Below are positions 54,647 through 64,000 of a DNA stretch of 64,000 bases, piece after piece; positions within the stretch are counted from its first letter, which is position 1, and the number at the start of each line of letters is the position of its first letter. The position numbers were made by a program, and so were the translations under genes. Source of the stretch: Odoribacter sp. (GTDB lineage Bacteria; Bacteroidota; Bacteroidia; Bacteroidales; Muribaculaceae). The stretch spans positions 1 to 64,000 of the forward strand of contig JAMPHZ010000008.1 in NCBI GenBank assembly GCA_023663145.1, in the 5' to 3' direction. The notes below the pieces were generated by a model. The model searched no databases. It saw nothing but the letters and a program-made list of their open reading frames with translations, and was not told the DNA's origin.

Positions 54647-55519
54647 ATGAGTTTAAACATCATTGTGCTTGCCAAGCAGGTTCCCGATACCCGCAACGTA
54701 GGCAAAGATGCTATGAAGGCCGACGGCACTATAAACCGAGCCGCGCTACCTGCAATCTTTAACCCTGAAGACTTGAATGCCCTTGAGCAGGCGTTACGTC
54801 TCAAAGACGCCAATCCAGGCTCTACTGTAACCATGCTTACAATGGGTCTGCCCAAGGCTGCCGAAGTGATACGTGAAGCTATGTATCGCGGTGCCGACGG
54901 CGGCATCGTTCTTACGGACCGCGCCCTCGGCGGTGCCGATACTCTCGCCACATCATACTCGTTGGCTCAGGCCGTAAAAAAAATAGGCAACTTCGACATC
55001 ATCCTCGGTGGTCGCCAGGCCATTGACGGTGATACCGCCCAGGTTGGTCCTCAGATCGCAGAGAAGCTTGGTATACCTCAGGTAACCTATGCCGAAGAAA
55101 TAGTATCACTCTCCGACGGCAAGGTGACCGTAAAGCGTCGTCTTGAGCACGGTATTGAGACTGTTGTAGCTCCTCTGCCCTGTGTAGTTACAGTAAACGG
55201 CTCTGCACCTGACTGCCGTCCCCGCAATGCCAAGCGACTGATGAAATACAAATATGCGGTTTCTCCGAGTGAAAAGGCTGCACTAAGCGAAGAAAAACAG
55301 GCATTTGTAGACGCCCGTCCTTATCTGCAACTCAATGAGTGGGGCGCAGCTTTCGTTGAGGCAGATCCCCAGCAGATCGGTTTTCCCGGATCTCCCACAA
55401 AAGTCAAGGCTGTGGAAAACGTTGTGTTCACAGCTAAAGACGCCCGCCACCTTGACGACAACGACGGCCAGATCGAAGAACTCATCAAAGAACTTATCAC
55501 CAACCACACCATCGGCTGA
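54647..55519 (+). CDS. etfB: Electron transfer flavoprotein beta subunit
   Basis: EtfB, with EtfA, carries electrons from acyl-CoA dehydrogenase. The 290 residues contain IIVLAKQVPDTRNVGKDAMKADGTINR at the N-terminus and the AMP/FAD-site region GGRQAIDGDTAQVGPQIAEKLG. It is the first gene of a three-gene operon. Confidence 0.96.
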   Translation: MSLNIIVLAKQVPDTRNVGKDAMKADGTINRAALPAIFNPEDLNALEQALRLKDANPGSTVTMLTMGLPKAAEVIREAMYRGADGGIVLTDRALGGADTLATSYSLAQAVKKIGNFDIILGGRQAIDGDTAQVGPQIAEKLGIPQVTYAEEIVSLSDGKVTVKRRLEHGIETVVAPLPCVVTVNGSAPDCRPRNAKRLMKYKYAVSPSEKAALSEEKQAFVDARPYLQLNEWGAAFVEADPQQIGFPGSPTKVKAVENVVFTAKDARHLDDNDGQIEELIKELITNHTIG

Positions 55520-55551
55520 TATTCCTCGGGCCGACAAATATACATATAACT

Positions 55552-56580
55552 ATGGCAGAACAGAACAACCTGATAGTTTACTGTGAGATCGAGGACGGCC
55601 GTGTGGCTGACGTATCTCTCGAACTCCTTACCAAAGGACGCAAGCTGGCCGACCGTTTAGGCGTATCTCTCGAAGCGCTGGTAATCGGTCATAACCTGGA
55701 AGGCGTTGAAAAACAGATATTCCCATATGGCGCTGACACAGTTTACAAAGTAGACGACAAGCGTCTTTATCCCTATACATCCAATCCTCACGCCGCAGTG
55801 CTCATCAATCTCTTCAAGGAGATCAAACCTCAGATAGCACTAATGGGTGCGACATGCATAGGCCGAGACCTCGGTCCGCGCGTTTCATCAGCGCTTCACT
55901 CAGGTCTGACAGCTGACTGCACCGCACTTGAGATCGGTGATCACACCGACAACAAAGTCGGCAAAAGCTACAGCGACCTGCTTTATCAGATCCGCCCCGC
56001 ATTCGGCGGCAATATTGTAGCGACCATCGTCAACCCCGAGTGTCGCCCTCAGATGGCTACAGTGCGCGAGGGTGTCATGAAAAAAGAAGTCTTCAATCCC
56101 GAGCACACAGGCAAGGTCATCAATCTTGATCCGGCCAAGTACGTCAAGGATGAAGATTTTGTAGTAGAAATCATTGACCGCCAGATCGCCAAGTCAAAGG
56201 TCAATATCAAAAACTCACCGATCATAGTGGCCGGCGGTTATGGTGTCGGCTCAAAAGAGAATTTCCAACTCCTCTTTGATCTTGCGAACACTCTCGGTGC
56301 AGAAGTGGGAGCGTCACGCGCAGCTGTTGATGCAGGTTTCATTGAGCATGAACGTCAGATTGGCCAGACCGGTGTGACCGTTCGCCCCAAACTGTACATT
56401 GCCTGTGGCATATCAGGTCAGATACAGCACATCGCCGGCATGCAGGAAAGCTCTATCATCATCTCTATCAACAACGATCCCAACGCTCCTATCAACGCTA
56501 TTGCCGACTACGTAATCACCGGCAACATTGAAGACGTTGTGCCCAAGCTAATTAAATACTACAAGAAGAACTCAAAGTAA
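55552..56580 (+). CDS. etfA: Electron transfer flavoprotein alpha subunit
   Basis: EtfA binds the redox FAD. The 342 residues have the N-terminal segment VYCEIEDGRVADVSLELLTKG and the FAD-domain signature GGYGVGSKENFQLL, then LYIACGISGQIQHIAGMQ. It starts 32 bp after etfB. Confidence 0.97.
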   Translation: MAEQNNLIVYCEIEDGRVADVSLELLTKGRKLADRLGVSLEALVIGHNLEGVEKQIFPYGADTVYKVDDKRLYPYTSNPHAAVLINLFKEIKPQIALMGATCIGRDLGPRVSSALHSGLTADCTALEIGDHTDNKVGKSYSDLLYQIRPAFGGNIVATIVNPECRPQMATVREGVMKKEVFNPEHTGKVINLDPAKYVKDEDFVVEIIDRQIAKSKVNIKNSPIIVAGGYGVGSKENFQLLFDLANTLGAEVGASRAAVDAGFIEHERQIGQTGVTVRPKLYIACGISGQIQHIAGMQESSIIISINNDPNAPINAIADYVITGNIEDVVPKLIKYYKKNSK

Positions 56581-56585
56581 AAGCC

Positions 56586-58289
56586 ATGGCTAACTTTTAT
56601 ACAGATAATCCCGACCTGCGCCATCATCTAAACCATCCCATGATGCGCAAAATAGTTGAGCTCAAAGAGCGCAACTTCACTGATGCTGAAAAATATGACT
56701 ACGCACCCCTCGACTTTGAGGATGCCATGGATAACTACGAGCGAGTATTACAGATCGTAGGAGATCTCTGCGGCGGCCTTATTGCTGAAAATGCTGAGGA
56801 TGTTGACCATCAGGGAGCATCATGTGCTGACGGTCGCGCAATATATGCCGACGGCACCGTCAAGAACCTTGAAGCCTGCCGCCAGGCCGGCCTCATGGGC
56901 ATGGCTATGCCCCGCCGGTTCGGTGGCCTCAACTTCCCTATCACCCCGTATATCATGGCAGCCGACATTGTGTCGCGTGCCGATACCGGTTTCGAGAACC
57001 TGTGGGGTCTGCAAGATTGCGCAGAAACTCTTTATGAATTCGGTAACGATGACCAACGCGAGCGATTCATTCCGCGTGTGTGCGCCGGCGAGACCATGTC
57101 AATGGATCTCACCGAGCCTGACGCCGGATCTGATCTCCAGTCGGTAATGCTCAAGGCAACCCAAAAAGAAGACGGCACATGGGTGCTCAACGGTGTAAAG
57201 CGTTTCATCACAAACGGCGACAGCGACATACATCTGGTGCTCGCACGCTCGGAAGACGGCACAAAAGATGGCCGTGGCCTTTCAATGTTTATCTATGACA
57301 AGCGCAACGGCGGTGTAAACGTGCGTCGCATAGAGAACAAGATGGGTATAAAAGGATCGCCCACATGCGAGCTCGTATACAAGAACGCCCCTGCTGAACT
57401 CTGCGGCTCTCGCCGCATGGGTCTCATCAAGTATGTGATGGCCCTGATGAATGGCGCCCGTCTGGGTATCGCGGCCCAAAGCGTTGGTGTGAGCGAACTT
57501 GCCTACCGCGAGGCTCTTGCCTATGCCAAAGACCGCCGTCAGTTTGGAAAAGCCATCATTGAATTCCCGGCTGTAGCTGAAATGATTGCAGTTATGAAGG
57601 CCAAACTCGACGCATCCCGCTCACTGCTCTATGAGTGCGCCCGATATGTTGACCTCTATAAGGTTTATGAAGATATAGCCCGCGAGCGTACACTCACTGC
57701 GGAAGAACGTCAGGAATGCAAACAATACAACCGCATGGCCGATGCCCTCACGCCCATGGCCAAAGGCTTAGGCAGCGAATATTGCAATCAGAACGCTTAT
57801 GACTGCATTCAGGTACATGGCGGCTCAGGATTCATGAAGGATTATGCCTGCGAACGTCTATACCGTGACGCACGTATCACATCCATCTATGAAGGTACCA
57901 CTCAGTTGCAGGTAGTGGCAGCGATACGCCACGTCACCACCGGTACATACCGCAAACTGATGGAAGGATACGCCGCCCAAGAAGTGCGCCCTGAACTTCA
58001 GCCTGCCAAAGACCGCATAGCCCGCCTTGTTGAACAATATGAGGCTGCGATAGCAAAGGTAACAGAAGTGGAAAATTCCGCATACACCGATTTCATGGCC
58101 CGCCGTCTGGTAGAAATGGCCGGTAATATCGTGATGTCATACCTGTTGCTCCTTGATGCCAACCGCACCGAAAGCTTCACCGCATCACTGAACGTATACT
58201 TGAATCTCGCAGCAGCTGAGATAGCCCGTCATACCGAATTCATCAACAGCTTCGACATCGCGCAGCTTGATAATTACCTTACAAAATAA
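56586..58289 (+). CDS. Acyl-CoA dehydrogenase family protein
   Basis: The enzyme oxidises an acyl-CoA and passes electrons to EtfAB. The 567 residues include the ACAD core (GLANAP-like MAMPRRFGGLNFPI, LTEPDAGSDL, GSPTCELVYKN), a C-terminal dehydrogenase domain with YAKDRRQFGKAI and YEGTTQLQVVAAIRH, and about 120 extra residues at the end. Extended ACADs like this are usual in Bacteroidales etf operons. The fatty acid substrate is not clear from sequence. It starts 5 bp after etfA. Confidence 0.94.
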   Translation: MANFYTDNPDLRHHLNHPMMRKIVELKERNFTDAEKYDYAPLDFEDAMDNYERVLQIVGDLCGGLIAENAEDVDHQGASCADGRAIYADGTVKNLEACRQAGLMGMAMPRRFGGLNFPITPYIMAADIVSRADTGFENLWGLQDCAETLYEFGNDDQRERFIPRVCAGETMSMDLTEPDAGSDLQSVMLKATQKEDGTWVLNGVKRFITNGDSDIHLVLARSEDGTKDGRGLSMFIYDKRNGGVNVRRIENKMGIKGSPTCELVYKNAPAELCGSRRMGLIKYVMALMNGARLGIAAQSVGVSELAYREALAYAKDRRQFGKAIIEFPAVAEMIAVMKAKLDASRSLLYECARYVDLYKVYEDIARERTLTAEERQECKQYNRMADALTPMAKGLGSEYCNQNAYDCIQVHGGSGFMKDYACERLYRDARITSIYEGTTQLQVVAAIRHVTTGTYRKLMEGYAAQEVRPELQPAKDRIARLVEQYEAAIAKVTEVENSAYTDFMARRLVEMAGNIVMSYLLLLDANRTESFTASLNVYLNLAAAEIARHTEFINSFDIAQLDNYLTK

Positions 58290-58319
58290 GTAATAGAATT
58301 CCTATTCATTAAAATATGG

Positions 58320-58360
58320 GCCGCACCGGAGAAAACAAGCTTTCCGGTGCGGCACTGTTT
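58320..58360 (+). terminator. Terminator of the etf operon
   Basis: GCCGCACCGGA pairs with TCCGGTGCGGC around a 12-nt loop, followed by ACTGTTTAA. Confidence 0.85.
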
Positions 58361-58425
58361 AATATAGTCACCGGGATTTATACAAAATTAAGGCTTGGCA
58401 TAGCCGATTATTGCGGGAATTTGCT

Positions 58426-58433
58426 TAACTTTG
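58426..58433 (+). promoter_or_regulatory. -7 promoter box (TAACTTTG) for dnaE-trxA
   Basis: The box lies 42 nt before the dnaE ATG at 58476. Its last three bases, TTG, are in frame with dnaE and can be mistaken for a start. Confidence 0.6.
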
Positions 58434-58475
58434 AATCCAAATAACATCATACCCATCCCGAAACAGATTATTGCA

Positions 58476-61400
58476 ATGAGTAAATTTGTGCATCTTCACG
58501 TTCACAGTCAGTATTCGCTTCTTGACGGTCAGGCAGCTATCAGCGCGATTGTTGATAAAGCGATGTCCGACGGGATGCCCGGCGTAGCAATCACTGACCA
58601 TGGTGTGATGTATGGCATAAAAGAGTTCACGAACTATGTGAACAAAAAAAACAAGGGTCCTCTCGGCGAAGTCAAGTCGCTAACAAAGCGGCTCAAGGCT
58701 GTAGAGGCAGGGGGCACCGATGAAGAAGGACTCGGTGTCATAGATCTGCGGAATGCCATAGAGGCTGCCCGCGCCAAGGTTTTCATTCCTATCATAGGCT
58801 GCGAGATGTACGTGGCCAATGCCAGTAATGAGGAGCGCACTGACAAACGCGACACCGGGCGCCATCTTGTAGTACTTGCCAAGAACAAAACCGGTTATAA
58901 GAACCTTATAAAAATAGTTTCAGAATCCTGGACCAAAGGATTCTACCATCACCCCCGCACTGACAAGGCTTCAATCGCCGCCCATAAAGAGGGGCTGATA
59001 ATATCATCGGCATGCCTTGGTGGTGAGATCCCGCAGCTGTTGATGAACGGCGACCTTGAAGGGGCTGACAGGGCTGTAAAGTGGTGGAAAGACCTCATGG
59101 GTGATGACTATTATCTTGAACTTCAGCGACACAAGACAAACAAGCCAGGGGGCAACACCGAAACTTACGAAAGACAGAAAGAAATTGAGCCGGCAATAAT
59201 TGAACTTGCACGACGCCATAACATCAAGCTCATCGCGACCAATGACTCACACTTTGTCAATGAGGAAGATGCCGAAGCTCATGACCACCTGATATGTATC
59301 TCCACCAAAAAGGACCTGAATGACGAAAACCGTATGCGCTACACCAAGCAAGAGTGGTTCAAATCAACAACCGAAATGGAGACACTCTTCAGCGACATGC
59401 CTGAGGTTATCAGCAACACCCTTGACATAATAAAAAAAGTAGAGATATACTCAATTGACCATGAGCCTATCATGCCGAACTTCGCCATACCGGAGGACTT
59501 CGGTACTGAAGCTGAATACCGCAGCCGTATAACAGAACAGGAGCTGTTTGACGAATTCACACGTGACGAGCACGGCAATGTAGTACTCTCACAGGCTGAT
59601 GCGGAGGCTAAGATCGACAAGTTGGGCGGCTACGAGAAACTATACCGCATAAAATTCGAGGCCGACTACCTGCGTAAGATAGCATATGAGGGAGCACACC
59701 GCCGCTACGGAGCTGAATTGAGCGATGATGTGATAGAACGAATTGATTTTGAGCTTCACATCATGAAGACAATGGGTTTCCCCGGTTACTTCCTGATAGT
59801 GCAGGACTTCATACGTGCGGGTCGCGAGGAATTAGGAGTAAGCATCGGCCCGGGGCGTGGCTCCGCAGCCGGATCGGTAGTTGCATATTGTCTCGGTATC
59901 ACACAGATTGACCCGCTGGCCTATGACCTGCTGTTCGAACGCTTCCTCAATCCTGATCGTATATCACTGCCGGATATTGACGTTGACTTTGATGATGACG
60001 GCCGCGCCAAGGTTCTCAAATATGTGACTGAGAAATATGGTGAGCCGAACGTCGCCCATATCATCACGTATGGCACTATGGCAGCCAAATCAGCCATCAA
60101 GGATGTAGCACGTGTGGAGTCTCTACCGATTCCGGAATCGAACCGCCTTGCCAAACTTATACCGGCGCATATGCCGATGAAAGACGGCAAGGAACTTAAA
60201 CCAACGCTATCCAACTGCTATCAATACCTTGACGCTTTCAAGGCAGAGCTTGAGGGCCCTAACCCCACGGTACGCTCAACGTTGAAATATGCACGACAGC
60301 TCGAGGGGAATGTGCGTAACACCGGTGTACATGCATGCGGTGTGATAATATGCCGTGACCCGGTAAGTGATTGGGTACCGGTATCGACAGCAGAAGACAA
60401 GGAAGAGGGCAAGCTGCTTGTCACACAGTATGAGGGTAGTGTGATTGAAGAGACGGGATTGATTAAAATGGACTTTTTAGGTCTCAAGACCCTGTCTATT
60501 ATCAAGACTGCTCAGGAAAATATCAAACGCCACCGCGGCATATGGGTAGATATCGACAATATCAGCGTCGATGACAAGAAAACATATGAACTTTATTCGC
60601 AAGGGCGCACGATAGGCACATTCCAATTCGAGTCGGCAGGCATGCAGAAATACCTCAAGGAGCTTCAGCCAAGCAAATTTGAGGATCTAATCGCGATGAA
60701 TGCCCTTTACCGTCCCGGGCCAATGGACTATATACCCGATTTTATTGCCCGAAAGCACGGACAATCGCCCATTGTGTACGATATCCCCATCATGGAGAGA
60801 TACCTAAAAGACACATATGGCGTGACGGTGTATCAGGAACAGGTGATGCTTCTGTCACGACTTCTCGCCAACTTTACCAGAGGTCAAAGCGACACCCTGC
60901 GCAAGGCGATGGGTAAAAAACTCATCGATAAGATGAATGCTCTTGAGGAACTGTTCTACAAGGGTGGACAGGAAAACGGTCATGACGTAAAAGTTCTTCA
61001 AAAAATATGGAATGACTGGAAGAAGTTCGCATCATACGCATTCAACAAGAGCCATGCCACATGTTACTCGTGGGTAGCCTACCAGACCGGCTATCTCAAA
61101 GCCCATTATCCGGCCGAATATATGGCTGCGGTACTTACCCACAACCGTACTGATATCGCGAAACTGACGGGCTTTATGGATGAATGCCGGGCGATCGGTA
61201 TCACAGTGAAGGGACCCGACGTAAATGAATCGGTACGCGACTTCGGTGTCACGCCCCATGGCGACGTGCGTTTCGGACTTTCAGCCATCAGTGGGATAGG
61301 AGACAGCGTAGTAGAGGAAATTGTCAAGGCTCGCGGTGACGAGCCGTTCAAGGATATATATGACTTTGTTGAACGGGTTCCGTCGACGGCGATCAACCGG

Positions 61401-62297
61401 CGCGTGTTCGAAAATCTCGCGCTCGCAGGTGCATTCGACTGTTTCGAAGGGCTGAAGCGAGAAGATCTTGTAAACGATGACACAGGGCGCCCCGGCGAGA
61501 GCGTGCCTGAAATGTTGTTACGGTACGGAGCACTTCATCAGAATGCCCAGCGCCAACAGCAGGCTACCCTTTTTGACTTCGACGACGAGCAATTGAACAA
61601 TGATGCCCGGCCACCGATACCTTCGGCACTGCCTTGGCGACAAATTGTTCGCCTTGACAAAGAACGCGACCTCATAGGCATGTATTTGTCGGCACATCCT
61701 CTTGATCCGTATTATCTCGAGCTCACATATGGCGTTACTTGTCCGTTGAGCGAGCGTGAAAACATAGAGGGCGGTGACGGAATGGAAGTGACATTCGGAG
61801 GCATGGTAACAGAACGCACCGAACTTACAACCCGTCAGGGCAAGCCCATGCTTAAAGTTAAGGTTGAGGATTTCAGCGGATCAAGTGAATTCGTTCTTTT
61901 TGATGAAAGCATCAGAAAGTTCGGGCTGATGCTCGGCGAAGGTCAGGCTGTTATCATAAATGGGGTATATCGGGCCAACTATTCAGGCCAAGTCAGATTC
62001 AACATTACCGGTGTCGGACTGATCGACGAATACAAAGGCAAAATGTGCCGCGGAATAACCGTATCGGTTACAGTCGACGACTGTAATGAGGAACTACTTA
62101 TGGATCTGACAGAGCCTGCCGGTGAAGGCAAGTCCAATGACGAAACTCTCGAGTTGCCTCTGACAGTCAATGTCTATGATCCTGAAATTGACCGGTCTGT
62201 GCACCTGCAGGCAAGCCGCAATATAAAGGTCAACCGCAACCGTCTGCGCAGGCTCAGAGAGAAAGAGATTAATTTTAAAATTGAACGTACTAAATAA
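58476..62297 (+). CDS. dnaE: DNA polymerase III alpha subunit
   Basis: DnaE is the replicative polymerase. The real start is ATG 58476 (MSKFVHLHVHSQYSLLDG), giving 1273 residues. The PHP domain opens the protein (HVHSQYSLLDG, then AITDHGVMYG). The palm domain has the catalytic aspartates in PDIDVDFDDDGR. Later are the helix-hairpin-helix region and an OB-fold near the C-terminus (EVTFGGMVTERTELTTRQGK). The insert MEAGGTDEEG-like segment near residues 68-80 is an ordinary variation. The gene is followed 8 bp later by trxA. Confidence 0.97.
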   Translation: MSKFVHLHVHSQYSLLDGQAAISAIVDKAMSDGMPGVAITDHGVMYGIKEFTNYVNKKNKGPLGEVKSLTKRLKAVEAGGTDEEGLGVIDLRNAIEAARAKVFIPIIGCEMYVANASNEERTDKRDTGRHLVVLAKNKTGYKNLIKIVSESWTKGFYHHPRTDKASIAAHKEGLIISSACLGGEIPQLLMNGDLEGADRAVKWWKDLMGDDYYLELQRHKTNKPGGNTETYERQKEIEPAIIELARRHNIKLIATNDSHFVNEEDAEAHDHLICISTKKDLNDENRMRYTKQEWFKSTTEMETLFSDMPEVISNTLDIIKKVEIYSIDHEPIMPNFAIPEDFGTEAEYRSRITEQELFDEFTRDEHGNVVLSQADAEAKIDKLGGYEKLYRIKFEADYLRKIAYEGAHRRYGAELSDDVIERIDFELHIMKTMGFPGYFLIVQDFIRAGREELGVSIGPGRGSAAGSVVAYCLGITQIDPLAYDLLFERFLNPDRISLPDIDVDFDDDGRAKVLKYVTEKYGEPNVAHIITYGTMAAKSAIKDVARVESLPIPESNRLAKLIPAHMPMKDGKELKPTLSNCYQYLDAFKAELEGPNPTVRSTLKYARQLEGNVRNTGVHACGVIICRDPVSDWVPVSTAEDKEEGKLLVTQYEGSVIEETGLIKMDFLGLKTLSIIKTAQENIKRHRGIWVDIDNISVDDKKTYELYSQGRTIGTFQFESAGMQKYLKELQPSKFEDLIAMNALYRPGPMDYIPDFIARKHGQSPIVYDIPIMERYLKDTYGVTVYQEQVMLLSRLLANFTRGQSDTLRKAMGKKLIDKMNALEELFYKGGQENGHDVKVLQKIWNDWKKFASYAFNKSHATCYSWVAYQTGYLKAHYPAEYMAAVLTHNRTDIAKLTGFMDECRAIGITVKGPDVNESVRDFGVTPHGDVRFGLSAISGIGDSVVEEIVKARGDEPFKDIYDFVERVPSTAINRRVFENLALAGAFDCFEGLKREDLVNDDTGRPGESVPEMLLRYGALHQNAQRQQQATLFDFDDEQLNNDARPPIPSALPWRQIVRLDKERDLIGMYLSAHPLDPYYLELTYGVTCPLSERENIEGGDGMEVTFGGMVTERTELTTRQGKPMLKVKVEDFSGSSEFVLFDESIRKFGLMLGEGQAVIINGVYRANYSGQVRFNITGVGLIDEYKGKMCRGITVSVTVDDCNEELLMDLTEPAGEGKSNDETLELPLTVNVYDPEIDRSVHLQASRNIKVNRNRLRRLREKEINFKIERTK

Positions 62298-62305
62298 CTC
62301 ATAAA

Positions 62306-62629
62306 ATGGCATTTACATTTACTGACGAAAACGTCAAAGAGATTATAGCAACCGGCCAACCGGTAGTAATAGACTTTTGGGCAACATGGTGTGGCCCTTG
62401 CATGAGCATGGCTCCTGTGATTGACCGCCTTGCCGCCGAATATGAAGGGCGTGTTGTCATAGGCAAATATAATGTGGATGAAGAAAGCGATTTCTCAACT
62501 GAGAATCGCATAATGTCGCTGCCCACCATCCTGTTTTTCAAGAACGGACAAAAGACAGAACTGCGCCTTGCAGGTTCACAGAACGAGTCTAAACTACGCG
62601 AAACCATCGAGAAACTCATCGCTCTGTAA
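62306..62629 (+). CDS. trxA: Thioredoxin
   Basis: The 107 residues have the active-site WCGPC (FWATWCGPCMSMAP) and the cis-Pro loop MSLPTILFF. It is a soluble cytoplasmic disulfide reductase. The stop TAA overlaps the ATG of the next gene (TAATG), so the two are likely coupled. Confidence 0.97.
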   Translation: MAFTFTDENVKEIIATGQPVVIDFWATWCGPCMSMAPVIDRLAAEYEGRVVIGKYNVDEESDFSTENRIMSLPTILFFKNGQKTELRLAGSQNESKLRETIEKLIAL

Positions 62630-64000
62630 TGTCACGCAAGCGCAAACCATATCCGCTGCTTGAAGGAGTCACAATAACGGGACTTGCAGCCGAGGGCAAT
62701 GCTATCGCGCGCCACGAAGGTGACGCAGTGATATTTGTGCCGTTCGGTGCTCCCGGCGATGTTGTGGATATACAACTTTCAAAAAAGAGGAAATCATATG
62801 CCGAAGGGCGCATAATGCGCATCATCAGTCCAGGCCCGGATCGTATAGAACCGCGCTGCTCACATTTCACCATATGTGGCGGATGCAGGTGGCAACACCT
62901 CCCTTATAAAACGCAACTGGCAGCAAAGCAACAGCAAGTAAGCGATGCTTTGTCGCGGATCGCTAAAGTAGAGCTGCCTGAGATATCCCCGATCTTAGGA
63001 TCAGAAGAAATCTGGGAATACCGGAATAAAATGGAGTATACATTCTCCAATAAAAAATGGCTTACTGCTGAACAGATGGCTTCTGATGCGGTATTTGACA
63101 ACCGTGACGGTGCAGGATTCCACATTCCCGGCGCATTTGACAAGGTGCTTGATATTGACCGCTGTTATCTCCAGGAAGATTTGGGTAATCGCCTGCGCCA
63201 TTTCATAAAGCAATATGCAATTGACCGTAATTGGACATTCTATGACCTGCGCGAGGGTTCCGGATTGCTGCGTACCCTTATGATAAGAATCGCTTCGACC
63301 GGAGAGATTATGGTTGTGATGAGTTTCGGAGATAACGATGCCGATAAGATAAAGGAATTGCTTGACGCAGTTTCAGGAAAATTTCCTGAAATCACTTCAT
63401 TGCAGTACGTTGTAAATCTCAAGGCCAATGATACCATAGGCGATCTTGATATACATGTACACTCAGGCAAGCCATATATAGAAGAAGAAATGGAAGGGTT
63501 ACGGTTCAGAATAGGCCCCAAGTCATTTTACCAGACCAATTCCCGCCAGGCCCATAGGCTTTACAAGGTGGCACGTGAGTTTGCAGACCTTAGCGGCAAC
63601 GAACTTGTATATGACCTTTACACAGGCACCGGCACTATAGCGAATTTTGTGGCTCGCAAGGCATCACATGTGATAGGTATAGAATATGTACCTGAGGCAA
63701 TAGATGACGCGCGCATCAACTCATCAGTAAACGGCCTTGGCAACACAGAGTTCTATGCCGGCGACATGAAAGACATTCTTTCAGCTGAGTTCATAGCCCG
63801 ACACGGGCGACCCGACGTGATGATCGTGGATCCACCGCGAGCCGGAATGCACGGCGATGTTGTGAATGTGATTCTTGATGCCGCACCCGCCCGCATTGTC
63901 TATGTAAGTTGCAATCCTGCCACACAGGCACGCGATATAGCACTGCTTGATGCAAAATATAGAGTGACCGCAGTGCAGCCTGTGGATATGTTTCCCCATA
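62629..64000 (+). CDS. rlmD: 23S rRNA (uracil-C5)-methyltransferase, RlmD/RumA-like (3' cut by window edge)
   Basis: RlmD methylates one uridine of 23S rRNA with SAM and carries an iron-sulfur cluster. About 457 residues are visible and the frame is still open at the window end. A TRAM domain is N-terminal (EGVTITGLAAEGNAIARHEGD). Cluster cysteines are seen at C77, C83 and C86 (CSHFTICGGC) and a fourth at about C179. The methyltransferase core follows with DLYTGTGTIANF, VDPPRAGMH and the catalytic Cys motif VSCNPATQARD. The end is missing only about 10-20 residues. Start chosen at ATG 62629 because it keeps the TRAM domain whole. Confidence 0.94.
   Translation, partial: MSRKRKPYPLLEGVTITGLAAEGNAIARHEGDAVIFVPFGAPGDVVDIQLSKKRKSYAEGRIMRIISPGPDRIEPRCSHFTICGGCRWQHLPYKTQLAAKQQQVSDALSRIAKVELPEISPILGSEEIWEYRNKMEYTFSNKKWLTAEQMASDAVFDNRDGAGFHIPGAFDKVLDIDRCYLQEDLGNRLRHFIKQYAIDRNWTFYDLREGSGLLRTLMIRIASTGEIMVVMSFGDNDADKIKELLDAVSGKFPEITSLQYVVNLKANDTIGDLDIHVHSGKPYIEEEMEGLRFRIGPKSFYQTNSRQAHRLYKVAREFADLSGNELVYDLYTGTGTIANFVARKASHVIGIEYVPEAIDDARINSSVNGLGNTEFYAGDMKDILSAEFIARHGRPDVMIVDPPRAGMHGDVVNVILDAAPARIVYVSCNPATQARDIALLDAKYRVTAVQPVDMFPH

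Noticed and set aside
58431..58475. Extended dnaE start (TTG 58431)
   Set aside because: The TTG is inside the -7 box; the PHP domain starts at ATG 58476.
1..64000. CRISPR array
   Set aside because: No regularly spaced repeats of 25-40 bp were seen in any gap.

Overview
This is a chromosomal segment of a Bacteroidota bacterium, order Bacteroidales. A Muribaculaceae-like gut lineage is my best guess, but family level is inference. The support is: Bacteroidota-type promoters (TTTG - 20 bp - TAnnTTTG) before many genes, no clear Shine-Dalgarno sequences, OmpA/TonB-type outer-membrane beta-barrels, a GldB-like lipoprotein, separate PyrB and PyrI genes, and a rplY-pth-hslR cluster. No rRNA gene, insertion sequence, CRISPR array or prophage is visible.

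Layout. 1-16.5 kb is core: tRNA-Gly(CCC), dnaA, an amidase-MCE pair, a gldB-like gene, dnaG-priA, then rplY-pth-hslR-DEAD helicase and ppdK. 16.5-32.7 kb is accessory. It starts with a gene remnant and a five-gene operon: a MESH1-like HD hydrolase that is frameshifted, an EVE-McrB fusion, McrC, an exonuclease III-fold protein that has lost catalytic residues, and a small protein. Next come a winged-helix repressor with a membrane partner, a split exported protein, small secreted and membrane proteins, a membrane-bound winged-helix regulator next to an outer-membrane barrel, and a BlaI/M56 signalling pair. 32.7-39 kb holds a YjjP/YjjB-type exporter, a LysR regulator, an M3 peptidase and a secreted protein. 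39-51.8 kb is core again: clpC, pyrBI, a flavin reductase, glyA-ispD-recG, thrS-infC-rpmI-rplT. 52-64 kb holds an outer-membrane barrel, etfBA-acyl-CoA dehydrogenase, dnaE, trxA and an rlmD-like methyltransferase that runs off the end.

How the parts work together. The housekeeping blocks serve replication initiation and priming, translation, pyrimidine synthesis and electron transfer. The accessory block looks like a type IV (modified-DNA) restriction locus with unusual partners. Beside it are three regulator-target modules whose DNA sites can be read directly: a palindrome filling the promoter spacer before the winged-helix/membrane pair, a double palindrome around the blaI promoter, and four 10-11 bp-phased CTGAC-like repeats before the outer-membrane barrel.

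Quality note. Two genes in the accessory block are each broken by what looks like one missing base. They may be true pseudogenes or consensus errors, and should be checked against reads before being called dead.
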